The notes under the pieces are model-generated. The model did no database searches, was not told the origin of the DNA, and worked only from the letters and a program-made list of their open reading frames with translations. 64,000 nucleotides of DNA from Gonatopus flavifemur (lineage: Eukaryota > Arthropoda > Insecta > Hymenoptera > Dryinidae): contig JAFFJZ010000001.1 in NCBI GenBank assembly GCA_018340375.1, positions 12,542,001 through 12,606,000 of the forward strand, read 5' to 3'. Positions 38,338 to 48,980 of the stretch are shown here, piece by piece. A program made the position numbers and the translations under genes. The first letter of the stretch is position 1. Every line of letters begins with the position of its first letter.

Positions 38338-39423
38338 CACGGAGAGAAAAGAATAGTTATATTCTCAATGTAGCATGGGAATGATTATTATGTCACATGG
38401 TGACGAAAATTTTTAGATGGTGCGAGTCACTTGACACAGTGATGCTCCCGATTTTATGTGGTAACATTAGCCCTGTTAACATAGTAATGATTACCATGTT
38501 ACATTGGAGACAGTACTATGCAACTAAACATGAATCCAATGTTATAAAGTATTGACCATGATTTTTTCATTGATTATAACCTAAATTAAACTATTGACAT
38601 GTATATACACACAAGGCTTTCCAGTGAATGAGGTTATCAATAAATAAATTAGGTTATGAAATAGTTAATAGAAAGGAAAGGAAGCACACAGTCAGAGACA
38701 AATTATATCAGTCTTCTAAATAATAACTGTGTTTTTACTTGATTATTAATAGTGGGCTGACTACCGTAATAATACGTATATTATATGTATGTCTATACAC
38801 GTCGTGTCGATATTGCCCACAGCGTGCATATTTTCATTAACTGGAATGACAGCTATTGTAACATGGTAATCAGTACCATCCCATACAGCACCAGGAAGTT
38901 TTTTGAAGGTTCCGAAAACTTACTTGGTTACAAAGGGAACGTGCAAATAACGTCTCAAGATGTTCTAAGAACGTCACATGTACGTCCCAGGGACATGCAA
39001 ATGTCCCGTTTAGTTCCATTCATGTCCACCGTGTGATTTTGTGTTTTTGAAGGGTAGTTTTCGTGAAAGGACGTTTGGAAGACATGGCGAGAACATCCCG
39101 TAGTAGATAAAAAGAACGTGCTCAGAACTCAATCAGAAGCATCAAAAGGGAAGATACTTCAAACGTTTGGAAAACCTATTCCATGGAGACCAAAACACGC
39201 AGAACCAAGAGTACGTTTCCGAAACATACAGAGAACTTTCTGTGCTGTCTGGGATTTTACATTGCTTTGAGTCCTATTTGTCTGATTTCTATGTAGTATA
39301 GTAATCATTATCAGAAAAATGGCGAAGGATTCTATTCTCACATAGTAACATTTACGATTCTCAATAAAATAAGAACAAATACTATGTTAGCATGGTAAAT
39401 ATTACCATACATTTCTCTCCGTG
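38338..39423. mobile_element. CAC-type element with catggtaat words (TSD TA)
   Basis: The termini cacggagagaaa and tttctctccgtg are flanked by TA on both sides. The word acatggtaa and its complement ttaccatg recur throughout both halves (for example near 38396, 38487, 38859, 39392). The central part is itself interrupted by the CCC-type element at 38880-39253. Confidence 0.8.
38880..39253. mobile_element. CCCATACAGC-type element nested in a CAC-type element (TSD AT)
   Basis: The termini cccatacagcaccaggaag and the right end ctttctgtgctgtctggg are flanked by AT on both sides. The interior repeats acgttct, agaacgt and gggacatg words in both orientations. 374 bp, non-coding. Confidence 0.8.
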
Positions 39424-39503
39424 TATGATTCCTGACAGTTTAAAACCGATACTCAAAGTCTGTATGAAATGATTCGCGTTACCTTTCATCGAACGTAACA
39501 AGT

Positions 39504-40009
39504 CCCGAAGAGAACATAAAGCTTCAGCGAACGTTCAGATCAGATGTGTATAGATCGGGCCGAAGGTTCATTAGAGCTAACTTTTAGATTCACAAACGTT
39601 TGACAAAAGTTCTACGGACGTTGAAATGTCCGCCTCGAAATACGTTCAGGAAACATACATGGAACGTTCGTTGAAGGTTCATCGAAGGTTTGACGAAGCT
39701 TCACAAAAATATCTATACTTATATTATTTTGATCAATTTATATGAAAATTAAATTGATTAATAAACATAAATTATTACAAATTAATCTAAGTATAGATAT
39801 TTTTGTGAAGCTTCCACAAACCTTCGATGAACCTTCAATGAACGTTCCATCTATGTTTCCTGAAGGTATTTTGAGGCGGACATTTCAACGTTCGTATGTA
39901 ATACCTTTGACAAACGTTTGTGGATCTGAAAGTTAGCTTTCACGAACCTTCGATCCGATCTATACAGATCCAATCTGAACGTTCGCTGAAGCTTTATGTT
40001 CTCTTCGGG
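39504..40009. mobile_element. 506-bp near-perfect foldback, CCC type (TSD GT)
   Basis: Two arms of about 220 bp (39504-39725 and 39788-40009) are inverted copies with an AT-rich loop of about 60 bp. The termini are cccgaagagaacataaagc and its complement. GT flanks both sides. The arms repeat cgttcg, gaaggttc, aacgtttg and tgaagctt words. The high arm identity suggests a relatively young element. Confidence 0.85.
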
Positions 40010-40239
40010 GTACTTTTCCCAAAACGGCATTGAACGTTTCTGAAGCGGATTGATAACATATAATTTCAGTACTCTACAACAAGCAATTGTTAAACGCTCC
40101 GGCAAGAGAAGATTGGAACCTTTTTATGTTTCTTGTCAGCTTCGAGTGCGCTTACTACGAGCGTATATTTTCACCAGGGAAGAAGTATCGAAGGAATTTT
40201 TGGTTTAGAAAAACTTGAAGCGACAAAGTTTTTGGTCCA

Positions 40240-40380
40240 CACTGGAAAAAATATTTCTTCCAGTCAAATAAATGATTATTTGTCCTGTAGCAAAGAAATA
40301 TTCTATTCGGTGTAATAAATATCTCTTTGCTGCAGGATAAATAACCATTTATTTGACTGGGAGAAATTTTTTTTTCCGTG
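40240..40380. mobile_element. CAC-type foldback, 141 bp (TSD CA)
   Basis: The termini cactggaaaaaatatttct and the right end agaaatttttttttccgtg are flanked by CA on both sides. The arms carry cagtcaaataaat and atttatttgac, and tagcaaag mirrors ctttgctg. Related to 24735-24978. Confidence 0.75.
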
Positions 40381-41432
40381 CATGTTCGAAGTAGTTCTGA
40401 GATTTTCAGATCAATCGAGTAAAAAATGTAGGAGATATCGAACATGCGCATTCTACAATGAATCGTATTGAAATTTCAATCTTTATCATTTCTTTCGGGC
40501 CGCAAACACTGAAAATATCTCGTTTTGGTGTGATTTTTGTTTGAATCCCCGCCATTTTTTCATTGATCAATTTTATTAACAAACATTAATATCCATAGAA
40601 GGCGCGAGAGCTAATTGTCATACATAATCTAAATATTTTGAATTTTTCTACATCCACGACGTACAAATTTTTCCAGGAATTATATTTATCTAGTCGTGGT
40701 TTTTATGTATAAGCAACATTACAAAAGAATGAATAAATACATTTTTCAATGTATTTTGAGAGTGTACTCTTAAACTCAATAAACTTTATATCAATGATAA
40801 TCCCTTCTTAAAAAATCAAAAAAAATCGTTCTTTTCCAACATTTAAATCAAAATGATTCTTCAACTCATTTTCACATTACTTGTCATGATCTAATTTGAA
40901 GAATATTGTTTTATTAATATAAAGTCAGACCAAATAAATAAATAGCACGCATCTCAGTTCGAGTTGTGGGTGTAAGAAAATTGACTTGGGCTTGGCACAT
41001 GGATTAATCTGTTTCAACATTTTTAATCATAAACGATTCATGTTGTTGAAGTTCGAATCGTTTTTAGAAACGAAACGAAAATTCAAACTCACAGAACCTG
41101 AGAAATCATATGGGTGTTTATCTTTTCCGAATTAACTCCTTGGAATTGGAAACATCGTTTGAAGAATGTATTGCCGGATTTTGGGTCTTTAAGCGGAGGT
41201 TCTCATCAAGCAAATTCCGAAATAAGGTGATTTTTCCTCATTTTTTTTCTTAAGCAGGAAGTAAATTAAGAACTCGAGTTATTTGAACCTCATTAAATAA
41301 GTTTTGACCCTGGTGAAAATGGGAGTGAGCAGGAAGAGTAAACGAAATGTATGCCGAGGGGTAACAGAAACGCTAATGGAAAGTATACGAAGCTTGAATG
41401 GAAAGGATACAAAGAGTATGTGAAACGGGAAT

Positions 41433-41636
41433 CAGTGATCCCAGAATGCGGGAGCTGGCGGCCCACACCACGCGGTCGGTGGGACACTAATACTGTTTCA
41501 CCGCAGGTCCGTGTGAACGGAGAAAGTCTATATTCTAGACTTTCTTTCTTTCTCATACGGACGCGCGGTGAGACAGTGTTAGTGTCCCACCGACTGCGTG
41601 GTGGGGGCCGCCAGCTCCCGCATTCTGAGCTCACTG
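41433..41636. mobile_element. hAT-type foldback MITE (8-bp TSD acgggaat)
   Basis: The termini cagtgatcccagaatgcggg and the right end (reverse complement cagtgagctcagaatgcggg) extend into arms of about 85 bp (gagctggcggccc..., cggtgggacactaa). The flanks are acgggaat on both sides. Copy 2 of the host element shows one acgagaat at this site. GC-rich, unlike its surroundings. Open frames on both strands here are products of the hairpin. Confidence 0.9.
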
Positions 41637-41699
41637 ACGGGAATTGAAGCAAAGAAAGCGGGAAAAATTCAAGAAATCTAGACCAAAAAAATTGAACCC

Positions 41700-41765
41700 T
41701 GTGGTGAGAATCGAACCGGTGACTTTTACTATGGTAGGGCCTTACCCACTGAGCCCTGGGGCGTC
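41700..41765 (-). other. tRNA-like Pol III core in CCCTGG element copy 1
   Basis: On the minus strand an A-box-like word (ggctcagtgg) lies at about 41745-41760 and a B-box word (accggttcgattctc) at 41708-41722. This is the same core as in copy 2 at 45760-45820. Confidence 0.6.
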
Positions 41766-41897
41766 GTTGACTTTGGATGCTAAAAGATGTTATTTGAAAT
41801 CAGAATAGGTATGACTCGCATACGCTTCATATAAGCTACTATTACGTTACTTGAAGCGTATGCGAAACGGGATCGGAAGTTTATGAAACGTATACAC

Positions 41898-42040
41898 ACG
41901 GAAAAAATAATTTAGCTGCAGCAGCTAAGTAGCTAGCACGGGCACGGACAGCCATTAATTTTAGCTGCAGGAGCTAATTTAATGGCTGTCCGTGTCCGGG
42001 CTAGATACTTAGCTGCTGCAGCTAAATTATTTTTTCCGTG
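41898..42040. mobile_element. CAC-type foldback with gctgcagc words (TSD CA)
   Basis: The termini cacggaaaaaataatttagc and its complement are flanked by CA. The arms are nearly perfect over about 65 bp, with cagcagctaagta and cacggacagccatta. The related element copy at 45498-45998 has a single uninterrupted ca here (complement of gtatac-agaacg), so this is a filled site with a known empty site in the same window. Confidence 0.9.
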
Positions 42041-42636
42041 CAGAACGTATGATTTGATGACTTTCCAGCGAGCGGGTATTATACGCTCCAGAAAGAGGGA
42101 GTTGAAACGTTTTTCGTTGCGTTTACGTTTCCTTCTCACTTTGTGTATACGCTTTATTTTCACCAGGGATGAGTTATATGAATTGAAATATTCAAAATTT
42201 AAGGTTGGATTTGAAAACTGTAGAATTCAAATGCAGTTATGACAACATTTTTCACGGACACTTTGCTCTTTCGATGGAGTACGGAGATTTTTTATTTCTC
42301 GGAAAATTTAGATATCTCACAAACGCTACGTTTTACATCTTTGAATTCAACATATTTTCCGAGTCTAGAAGAGGCAAATATCTGGAGAAAACCCAGACAA
42401 TACAAAACTCTTCAAACTAAAATTTATGTTACCTTTAAGAGATTTGTGCTATATCTGGAAAATAAATCATAATGGTATTATAGCGATTTGAAGTTATCGA
42501 ATTCGGAATAACTGAAATTCCCAAAATTCTAACTCACCATCACTCCAGGATGGATGACACTAAAACGATTGATTTCTTCTCATGAGAAGAGATTCCTGCA
42601 GGAATCTCTTTTCCCTATCACCAAAACGGTCTTGTA

Positions 42637-43716
42637 CACAGTAAAAAGTAAATCTTAATTCCACGATCGACTGATTTTCAGATGAGGCTCAAAATCAGCA
42701 ATGTTACGATTTCAGCCGTAATATGGGATGAAAAACAGTTATGGCCGTATTAAATTCAATTAAACCGGATAATATGCTGATTATCAGCAATGCATATCTT
42801 ATAGGCAGCCATGTAGAGTTTGATGGATAATTCAGTAAAAAATATCTGAAAATAAGATTAGAATTCTTTCATTTTCAGTGTTACAATTGTTTATACGTAC
42901 ACATATATATTTGCATATAATTAATGACAGATTCAATTCAGTCAAATTATTTCAGGTTTTTTATTTATTATTCAAGGTGTCTAACAAATTCGGTAGCAGT
43001 TTGTAATATCACTTTCGTAAAAGCTTGTTATTGGATTTTCCGCACTGTCAATGCATTTTTTATGTCGACACTTTCACTTCAACATTACAACACAAATTGG
43101 AATTAATTCAAACTTTCGAGGGTATTCACATTTTCACTAATTCTCAGTTCCCGTGAAATGTTTTCCAAATTTATCTTCGACTCCACACTACACATACCAT
43201 CAAATTATACTATTATGAAATTATTTATCACATGCGTCGATCGAAACGGTACCGTGGCGAAGTGGTTAAACGCAAACGACTAGGACAGGTTATTCCAGCA
43301 ACAATGTGGGTTCGAATCTCCCGATGAGGGTTAAAGATGTTCAATCTTCAAAAACTACGATCATGATATAATTGAATAGTCAACAAGTGAAGTGAATAAA
43401 TTCACACAACAGGGAACTTTCATTTTGCATTCTCCGAATAAACACAAACAACCTCCTCATCGTCGATAGGTAAAGTTATGTTGAGAAGAACAAAACAAAA
43501 AACAATGGACGAACCCATTTATCAGGAACAATTCGCTTTGAATTTCAGTTCAAAATCAGTTTTAATTTCAGTTCAATAGGGATCAATGTAAGCTGTATTC
43601 TTGTTTGAGTTTGAGAAGGTTTTCCAGTCGCTGACAAAGTCTGATGAGTCTTCTTTCGGCTGCATCTTAAATTCAGCTTATATTTTAACTGGAATCAAGT
43701 TTTTCTTTTTACCGTG
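42637..43716. mobile_element. CAC-type element, 1.08 kb, with tRNA-like core (TSD TA)
   Basis: The termini cacagtaaaaagtaaatctt and the right end aagtttttctttttaccgtg are flanked by TA on both sides. tttcagttcaaaatcag-like words and their complements occur towards both ends. A tRNA-like core lies at 43250-43330, a little right of centre. No coding frame is supported. Confidence 0.7.
43250..43330 (+). other. tRNA-like Pol III core in the 42637-43716 element
   Basis: An A-box-like word tggcgaagtggttaaacg lies at 43255-43272 and a B-box word gggttcgaatctcc at 43308-43321. The spacing suits a tRNA with a variable arm. The ends (accgtgg against gatgagg) do not pair, so it is a relic or a promoter module rather than a tRNA gene. 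Confidence 0.6.
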
Positions 43717-44547
43717 TACCAAAAGATATAAAACGCAGCGTTTGTGAGAAATCTAAATTTTTCAAAGAATTCGAAAATCTTCATATCTCGAAAACTTAGC
43801 CTGTTCAGGATAAACATATGGGATAGTACACAGTTGAATGCAACAATAAGACATTAATTGTTGACAAATGGTTGAAACAATAATTGTTTTTTGAACAATC
43901 GTTAAGAAATCCTGTTTTCCAACAAAAAATAAATTTCGAATAACCTTGATGCACACTGATCATTTCCAATTGTATTTCTCTTATTTCTGTTTTTCTTATA
44001 AATTATCTCAATAACTGCATTCTAGGAGTAAATTTGCGGACACTCCAGTGTATATATTTTTCATTCAACGATTTTCTCACCACTGCTCGCAACTTGCGCG
44101 AAAAATATTCACGCAATATCCGATCATCTCACCCTCAGAAAATCACCCTCAATCCACAGACTTCTGCAAGCAATGTGAGAGTGAATTCGGGAAGAAATTG
44201 CGCAAATATGCACTAGCTCTTCGCACGCGGTTTGTGGGCGACCGCCCACGGACCACGGGATCACGGGGGGATTGTACGCAAATCACATGCAAAATCCCGC
44301 GGGCATAACGGTTTCAAGTTTTGCGCGCAAGAAATGTTATCTGGGTATCTAATGAATGGACATGCGCATAAAGATCCTACATAATTCCCAAATAATTGAT
44401 CAATTATTAGCAAATGTCATTGGAATCAATCAAATTGACTAATTATTGGAACCAATCCATGGTTGGCTGGGTAAATTCGAATGTACATGATCCGAATTCC
44501 CTGATTATATCTCATCGAGTACAAATTTCCTATTCAAACCGATTAGA

Positions 44548-44642
44548 TTTGAATAAGATTAAATAGGAAAATTCCTGGACAAAGATCTGGTTCATACTGA
44601 TTGACCAGTTAATAGGTTTGAATCGGATCTTTCAAGCAGGGT
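44548..44642. repeat. Dispersed repeat pair with 47562-47658
   Basis: About 95 bp match 47562-47658 with scattered changes, for example aaataggaaaattcc, gttaataggtttgaatcgg and an ending in gcaggg. The gcaggg end suggests one terminus of a CCCTGC-type element. Partner ends were not resolved. Confidence 0.5.
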
Positions 44643-45029
44643 TATTGGAACGAATTGGTTACCTCTCTAGCAACCCCAAAATGGTGATTTTCTCGAATTT
44701 TTTTTCATGGAAAGAAGTAAATAAAGAACTCGGGGGTTTCCACACTTGTCAATTGAGTCTCTGAGTACATGAAAAATTTTTTTTTCCACTAAAAAATAAT
44801 GCCATGGGAATTGCACTATAGCACTTATAAAAATTATCAGAAATCAAAAATCCAAAAATTTTTATGAAATATATTATATTTGTTGGAGGTTTTACCGATA
44901 AAACTAATGAAAAGTCCAAAATTAAAAAAATGACGTACATACAAACTTTTGGTAGCATTTTTTCACCTTTTTTCCGCTCTTTCAAGTGCTATAAAGAGAA
45001 ACAAAAGGGCGAATGTCATCTCCATCTAG

Positions 45030-45323
45030 CCCTGGTGAAAGGGAAGCGTGGGATAGAAAGTGTCAGGAACGTAGTTGGAAAGTATTTGGAACGTGGATTT
45101 AAGCGTATACCGAGCGTTAAGTGCAACATTAAGAGTGGTTCGAACGTATATTTGAAGTGTGTGAAGCGTATCCGAAGAAACCCCAATTTCATAGAAACCG
45201 GGCTTTACGTCTGGACGCGTAGTTAGAGAGTGGATAGGAAGCATATGAGAAGTATTAGGAAAGTAATCTGAAACATGCTTACGCTTCCGTTACTCTTTAT
45301 GACACGCTTCCCTTTCACCAGGG
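45030..45323. mobile_element. CCCTGG-type element, 294 bp (TSD AG)
   Basis: The termini ccctggtgaaagggaagcgt and its right-hand complement (acgcttccctttcaccaggg) are flanked by AG on both sides. The interior repeats ggaacgt, aagcgtat and tacgctt words. Open frames inside are by-products. Confidence 0.8.
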
Positions 45324-45497
45324 AGGTTCATCCTCCAATAAATTCAATCAGCTTCAGAATAAAAAAAAAGAGCGATCCGTTCAGTAGTTTTTAAGATATC
45401 ATGGAGCCAAATTTGAAAAACATGGTTTCGAGAAAAACGCGTTCAAAGTTTCGGGATACGAATCCTTTAACTTGAGAAAATTTTGTTCATGTACTTC

Positions 45498-45998
45498 CCC
45501 TGGTGAAAATGAAGCGTATACACAAAACGAGAAGGAAACGTAAACGCAGCGAAAAACGTTTCAACTCCCTCTTTCTGAAGGGTATGATACCCGCTCGCTG
45601 GAAAGTCATCAAATCATACGTTCTGTATACGTTTCATAAACTTCCGATCCCGTTTCGCATATGCTTCATGTAACGTAATAGTAGCTTATATGAAACGTAT
45701 GCGAGTCATACCTATTCTGATTTCAAATAGCATCTTTCAGCAATCGATGTCAACGACGATCCATGGCTCAGTGGATAAGACCCTACCATAGTGAAAATCA
45801 CCGGTTCGATTCTCACCACAGGGTTCAATTTTTTTGTCTAGATTTCTTGAATTTTTCCGCTTTCTTTGTTTCAATTCTCGTTTCACATACTCTTTGTATC
45901 CTTCCCATTCAAGCTTCGTATACTTTCCATTAACGTTTCTGTTACCCTTCAGCATACGCTTCGTTTACTCTTTCTTCTCGCTCCCATTTTCAGCAGGG
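45498..45998. mobile_element. CCCTGGTGAAAATG element copy 2
   Basis: The reverse complement of copy 1 (41308-42168) without its two insertions. The left end is ccctggtgaaaatgaagcg and the right end is ctcccattttcagcaggg. It abuts the mariner transposase relic at 46000. It carries a tRNA-like core in its right half. Flanks TC and TG do not match, so an end may have been altered. Confidence 0.75.
45760..45825 (+). other. tRNA-like Pol III core in CCCTGG element copy 2
   Basis: The A-box word tggctcagtggataagacc lies near 45763-45781 and the B-box word ccggttcgattctc near 45801-45814, about 38 bp apart as in tRNA genes. The text between is not a clear anticodon arm, and the acceptor stem is missing. 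Confidence 0.65.
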
Positions 45999-46192
45999 TG
46001 ATTATTATATTGACTTGCTGGTACGTTTGAAGGAGGAGATCGCAGCAAAATGACCGCACATGAAGAAGAAAAAAATCCTTTTTCACCAAGACAATGCACC
46101 ATGCCACAAGTCCATGAAAACAATGGCAAAATTCAACGAGTTGGGCTTTGATTTGCTTCCCCACCCTCCGTATTCGCCAGATTTAGCCCCCA

Positions 46193-47297
46193 CCCAACTA
46201 ACATTCAGACATCTTAAAGATATCTTTAAGAAGTCTCAATGCGTTTGTAAGAAGTCTTAAAAAACATTCTAAAAGATACCGAAACGAATCCTAAAAGATG
46301 TCTTATGAAACACGTATAGAATTCGAAAAGATATCTTGAAGAGTTCTTAAAGATGTCTTGGAGAATTCATAAAAACGTCTTGGAAGACTCTTGAATTTGT
46401 TCACAAAAAAAATTCTTAACCTTTTCTTTTTCCTTTCCCTCCTGTTTCTTCAACTGCTCTCGCGTTCCGATAAAGTTTGCCTGATTTCGACCCTTGTTGT
46501 TACGGGAATCGAACCCATTCACTTGACGATATATTTACGCCTCAGTCACTTGAGCTATACGTACAACATGGTAGAGACGCCCATAATTGGCAATATGACA
46601 TAATGAAATATGTCAGCGGTGTCCAGTTTCAAAGTGAAAATGATCTTTTGAACAAACTGTTATCACATGAATAAATATCAAAAGAGTTGAATGTAATTAC
46701 AAATAGGAAAGATGAATAAATTTAGTGAAACATATTTAGAAATCAATTCTGTGTTCTAGTAGTCGTTAATATTTCGTGAATACCGCAAATTCTTCCTAAA
46801 GTATTTCTGACGAATTGTTGTGAAGTGGATATTCGGTAATTTTATTGTGCACGTCATAAGGCGACAAAATCGTACTTTTCACAAACTTTCAAATTTCTTG
46901 AAATCTCAATGATTGATTCAAGCTTTTAATTCATGGATATGGAATCACCTCATTTGCAATACGATTGTAATAACAGGTACATTCAAAGTTTTATTCTGTG
47001 TTATTCATGGTCATGTGCTCATATAACCTCAAAGCTACTGAAAAATTTATGTTCTTAAACGTGTCTTAATCAAGACATCTTTCCGAAATCTCCTCAAGAC
47101 TTCTAAAAGATATCTTCAAGAACTCTTCAATAACGTTCTTGAAGACCTCTGAGTCAAGACATCTTTTAGAAATCTTTTACAAGATGTCTTTCCAACACTT
47201 CTAAGAGATATCTTTAAGAACTCTTCAAGAAAGTTCTTAAAGATCTCTCAATTAAGTATTCTTTTAGATATCTTCAAGAATTGGAATGTTAGTTGGG
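46193..47297. mobile_element. CCCA-type element inside mariner (TSD CA)
   Basis: The termini cccaactaacattc and gaatgttagttggg are flanked by CA. Removing the element plus one CA rejoins the mariner frame exactly between DLAP and SDYW. Both sides are packed with agatatct, agacatct and tcttgaagac words in both orientations; the centre holds a minus-strand tRNA-like core (46490-46565). 1105 bp. Layout and central text parallel 54975-56093. Confidence 0.9.
46490..46565 (-). other. tRNA-like Pol III core in the 46193-47297 element
   Basis: On the minus strand the A-box word tatagctcaagtgactgagg lies at about 46542-46561 and a perfect B-box word gggttcgattccc at 46504-46516. Downstream, a cgaaatcaggcaaactttat tract, a purine-rich run and aagaattttttttgtg follow in the same order as in the 54975-56093 element. 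Confidence 0.7.
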
Positions 47298-47961
47298 CAG
47301 CGACTACTGGCTCTTTGCTGATCTCAAAAAATGCTCCAGGGAAAAAAATTTGGTTCGAATGAGGAGGTCATTGCCGAAACTGAAGCCTATTTTGAAGCAA
47401 AGGATAAATCCTTCTATAAACATGGTATAGAAATGTTGGAAAGGCGTTGGAAAGATTGTATCACTCTAAAAGGAGATTATATTGATGAATAAAAATGATT
47501 TTTGAAAAGAAAATGTTGTTTTCGTTGTTAGTCTCGGGCCTCATTGAACGACGTGTTATATTTGAATGAGATCAAATAGGAAAATTCCCGGACAAAAATC
47601 TGATTCAAACTGAGTGACGAGTTAATAAGTTTAAATCGGATTTTTGAGGCAGGGAAACGATTCAAACTCTATTGTAAAATGTCAATAGAGACCGATAGGT
47701 GTAATTTTATCGGAGTCAATGGGTTTCTATCGATTTTTCGTGTCGTTTTCTCACAGCCGCTATAGGTTTCTATTGGATTTCATGTGAAACTCAATATTTT
47801 ATTCATTTTTATTCGTACAATCGGCAAAACCATATTGTTTTGTCACAGGATCTAAGGGAATCTATTGGAATGTATTGGGATTTCCCAACAGGGAATCTAT
47901 CGAATTCCTATCGAATCTAATTAATTCAACCGATTCGGTTGGGTCACAACGGCTCTATATA

Positions 47962-48320
47962 CACGGAGAAAAAGGAATTCGCTGTGGCAGCGAAATCTAC
48001 TTTTGCTGGATTCCTTTTGCCGGAGCAGCAAATTTTTTGCTGTGACAGCAAACTATTTGCTGTTCCAGAAATTTTGTTAGCTGTGACAGCGAATTTTTAG
48101 CTGTGGCGGCAAAAAATGTTTGCTATCCCAGCAAAATTTGTTTGCTATTCTATATATAATACTGAAAATTGGCTGGCGGAGCAAACATCTTTTGCTGCCA
48201 CAGCTAAAAAATTGCTGTCGTAGCTAACACAATTGCTGTTATAGCTAGGTCAGCAAAAAATGTTGCTATTCTATATATAATACCTGGATTTGCTGCGTCA
48301 GCAAATTTTTTCTCTCCGTG
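47962..48320. mobile_element. CAC-type element with tttgctg/cagcaaa words (TSD TA)
   Basis: The termini cacggagaaaaaggaa and the right end ttttttctctccgtg are flanked by TA. At least a dozen words of the form ttgctg or cagcaaa occur in both orientations, for example gctgtgacagcaaa. A direct phrase, tgctattctatatataatac, occurs twice (about 48142 and 48264). 359 bp. Confidence 0.85.
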
Positions 48321-48429
48321 TAAGTACGAATGGTTATTTTCTGTTGCAACCTTTTGTATCAAATCTCATTAATCAATGAAATTCAATAAACTTTTCGAAC
48401 TGGGACAAACAGTTCAAATCAATTTGCAG

Positions 48430-48955
48430 GGACGCACAGTGGTTCAAAAACCCAAAAACGTGGCCAAATTTATAAGGAGTCTTTGAATCCGCTTGAAAGT
48501 CCCCACTCAGAGGTTTTCGGAATCACTAGATACAAATCCATTGTTGAAATTTCGAAATTCGAAATGGCGGATTAAAACTCAAAAATTCATCGAATTTCTT
48601 CGAAATTTGTTACTTAGAGGTTTTCGGGATGGCTGAATACGAATCGATTGTCAAAAATCCAAATTCGAAATGGCAGATCCAATCTGGTGGATCTAAACTC
48701 AAGAAATCCATTGGATTTCATTGCAACTCGTTATTCTAAGGTTTTTGGGGTCGCTGAATACAAATTTGAAGATAGAATTCCAAGATTGGAAATGGCGGTT
48801 CCAATATGATAGACCAAAATTCGAAAATTCATTGGTTTTCTTTGACAATTGTCATCCAGGCCTCTTCGGGGCTCGTGAATACAAATCTGCAGTTGGCTTT
48901 TGGGAATTCAAGATGCCGGCTAGAATATGGGAAACATTTTTCCAAAAATATGTTT
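48430..48955. repeat. Decayed satellite-like tandem, about 107-122 bp period
   Basis: The blocks gaggttttcgg, gaatacaaatc and aaattcgaaatggcgg recur starting near 48510, 48617, 48739 and 48858. Units have diverged in length and sequence. This looks like a remnant of a short satellite array or the inner repeats of a transposon. Not coding. Confidence 0.7.
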
Positions 48956-48980
48956 GAACGTTGCCTCAATTCAAATCCAA

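Larger units (their letters stand above)
37976..40179. mobile_element. Large CCCTGG-type element carrying nested insertions
   Basis: The left end ccctggtgaaaatgtaaac matches the right end, which reads gtatattttcaccaggg. The left part parallels 41308-42168 (aacagaaacgttaatg, gtgaatggaa, aacaaagaaagcg) and includes a tRNA-like core near 38140-38330. It is interrupted by a hAT-type element (38201-38308), a CAC-type element (38338-39423) and a CCC-type foldback (39504-40009). Flanking bases (TT and AA) do not form a duplication, so the ends may belong to different copies. Confidence 0.45.
41308..42168. mobile_element. CCCTGGTGAAAATG element copy 1, with two insertions
   Basis: The termini ccctggtgaaaatg and cattttc-type text ending ttttcaccaggg bound this copy. 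Its content is the reverse complement of 45498-45998, apart from two extra blocks that are absent there: a hAT-type MITE (41433-41636) and a CAC-type foldback (41898-42040). The repeated words are aaacgtata, gaagcgtat and atacgtttc. It carries a tRNA-like core at about 41700-41765. Confidence 0.7.
46000..47510 (+). pseudogene. mariner transposase relic, split by a transposon
   Basis: The left piece (46000-46192) encodes DYYIDLLVRLKEEIAAK, a stop in place of the usual Arg, then PHMKKKKILFHQDNAPCH and LLPHPPYSPDLAP. The right piece (47298-47510) continues with SDYWLFADLKK, then after a frame change NEEVIAETEAYFEAKDKSF, KHGIEMLERRWKDCI and a terminal DE. The HQDNAP and YSPDLAPSDYW motifs are the last two catalytic Asp sites of mariner DD34D transposases. 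The N-terminal half and the first Asp are missing. Everything between 46193 and 47297 is an insertion. Confidence 0.9.

Noticed and set aside
41351..41647. Overlapping ORFs of about 100 residues on both strands sharing the same peptide
   Set aside because: An artefact of the hAT-type hairpin, whose arms read the same on both strands.
44864..45226. 120-residue frame near 45 kb
   Set aside because: Runs through the CCCTGG-type element at 45030 and its aagcgtat words; not a gene.
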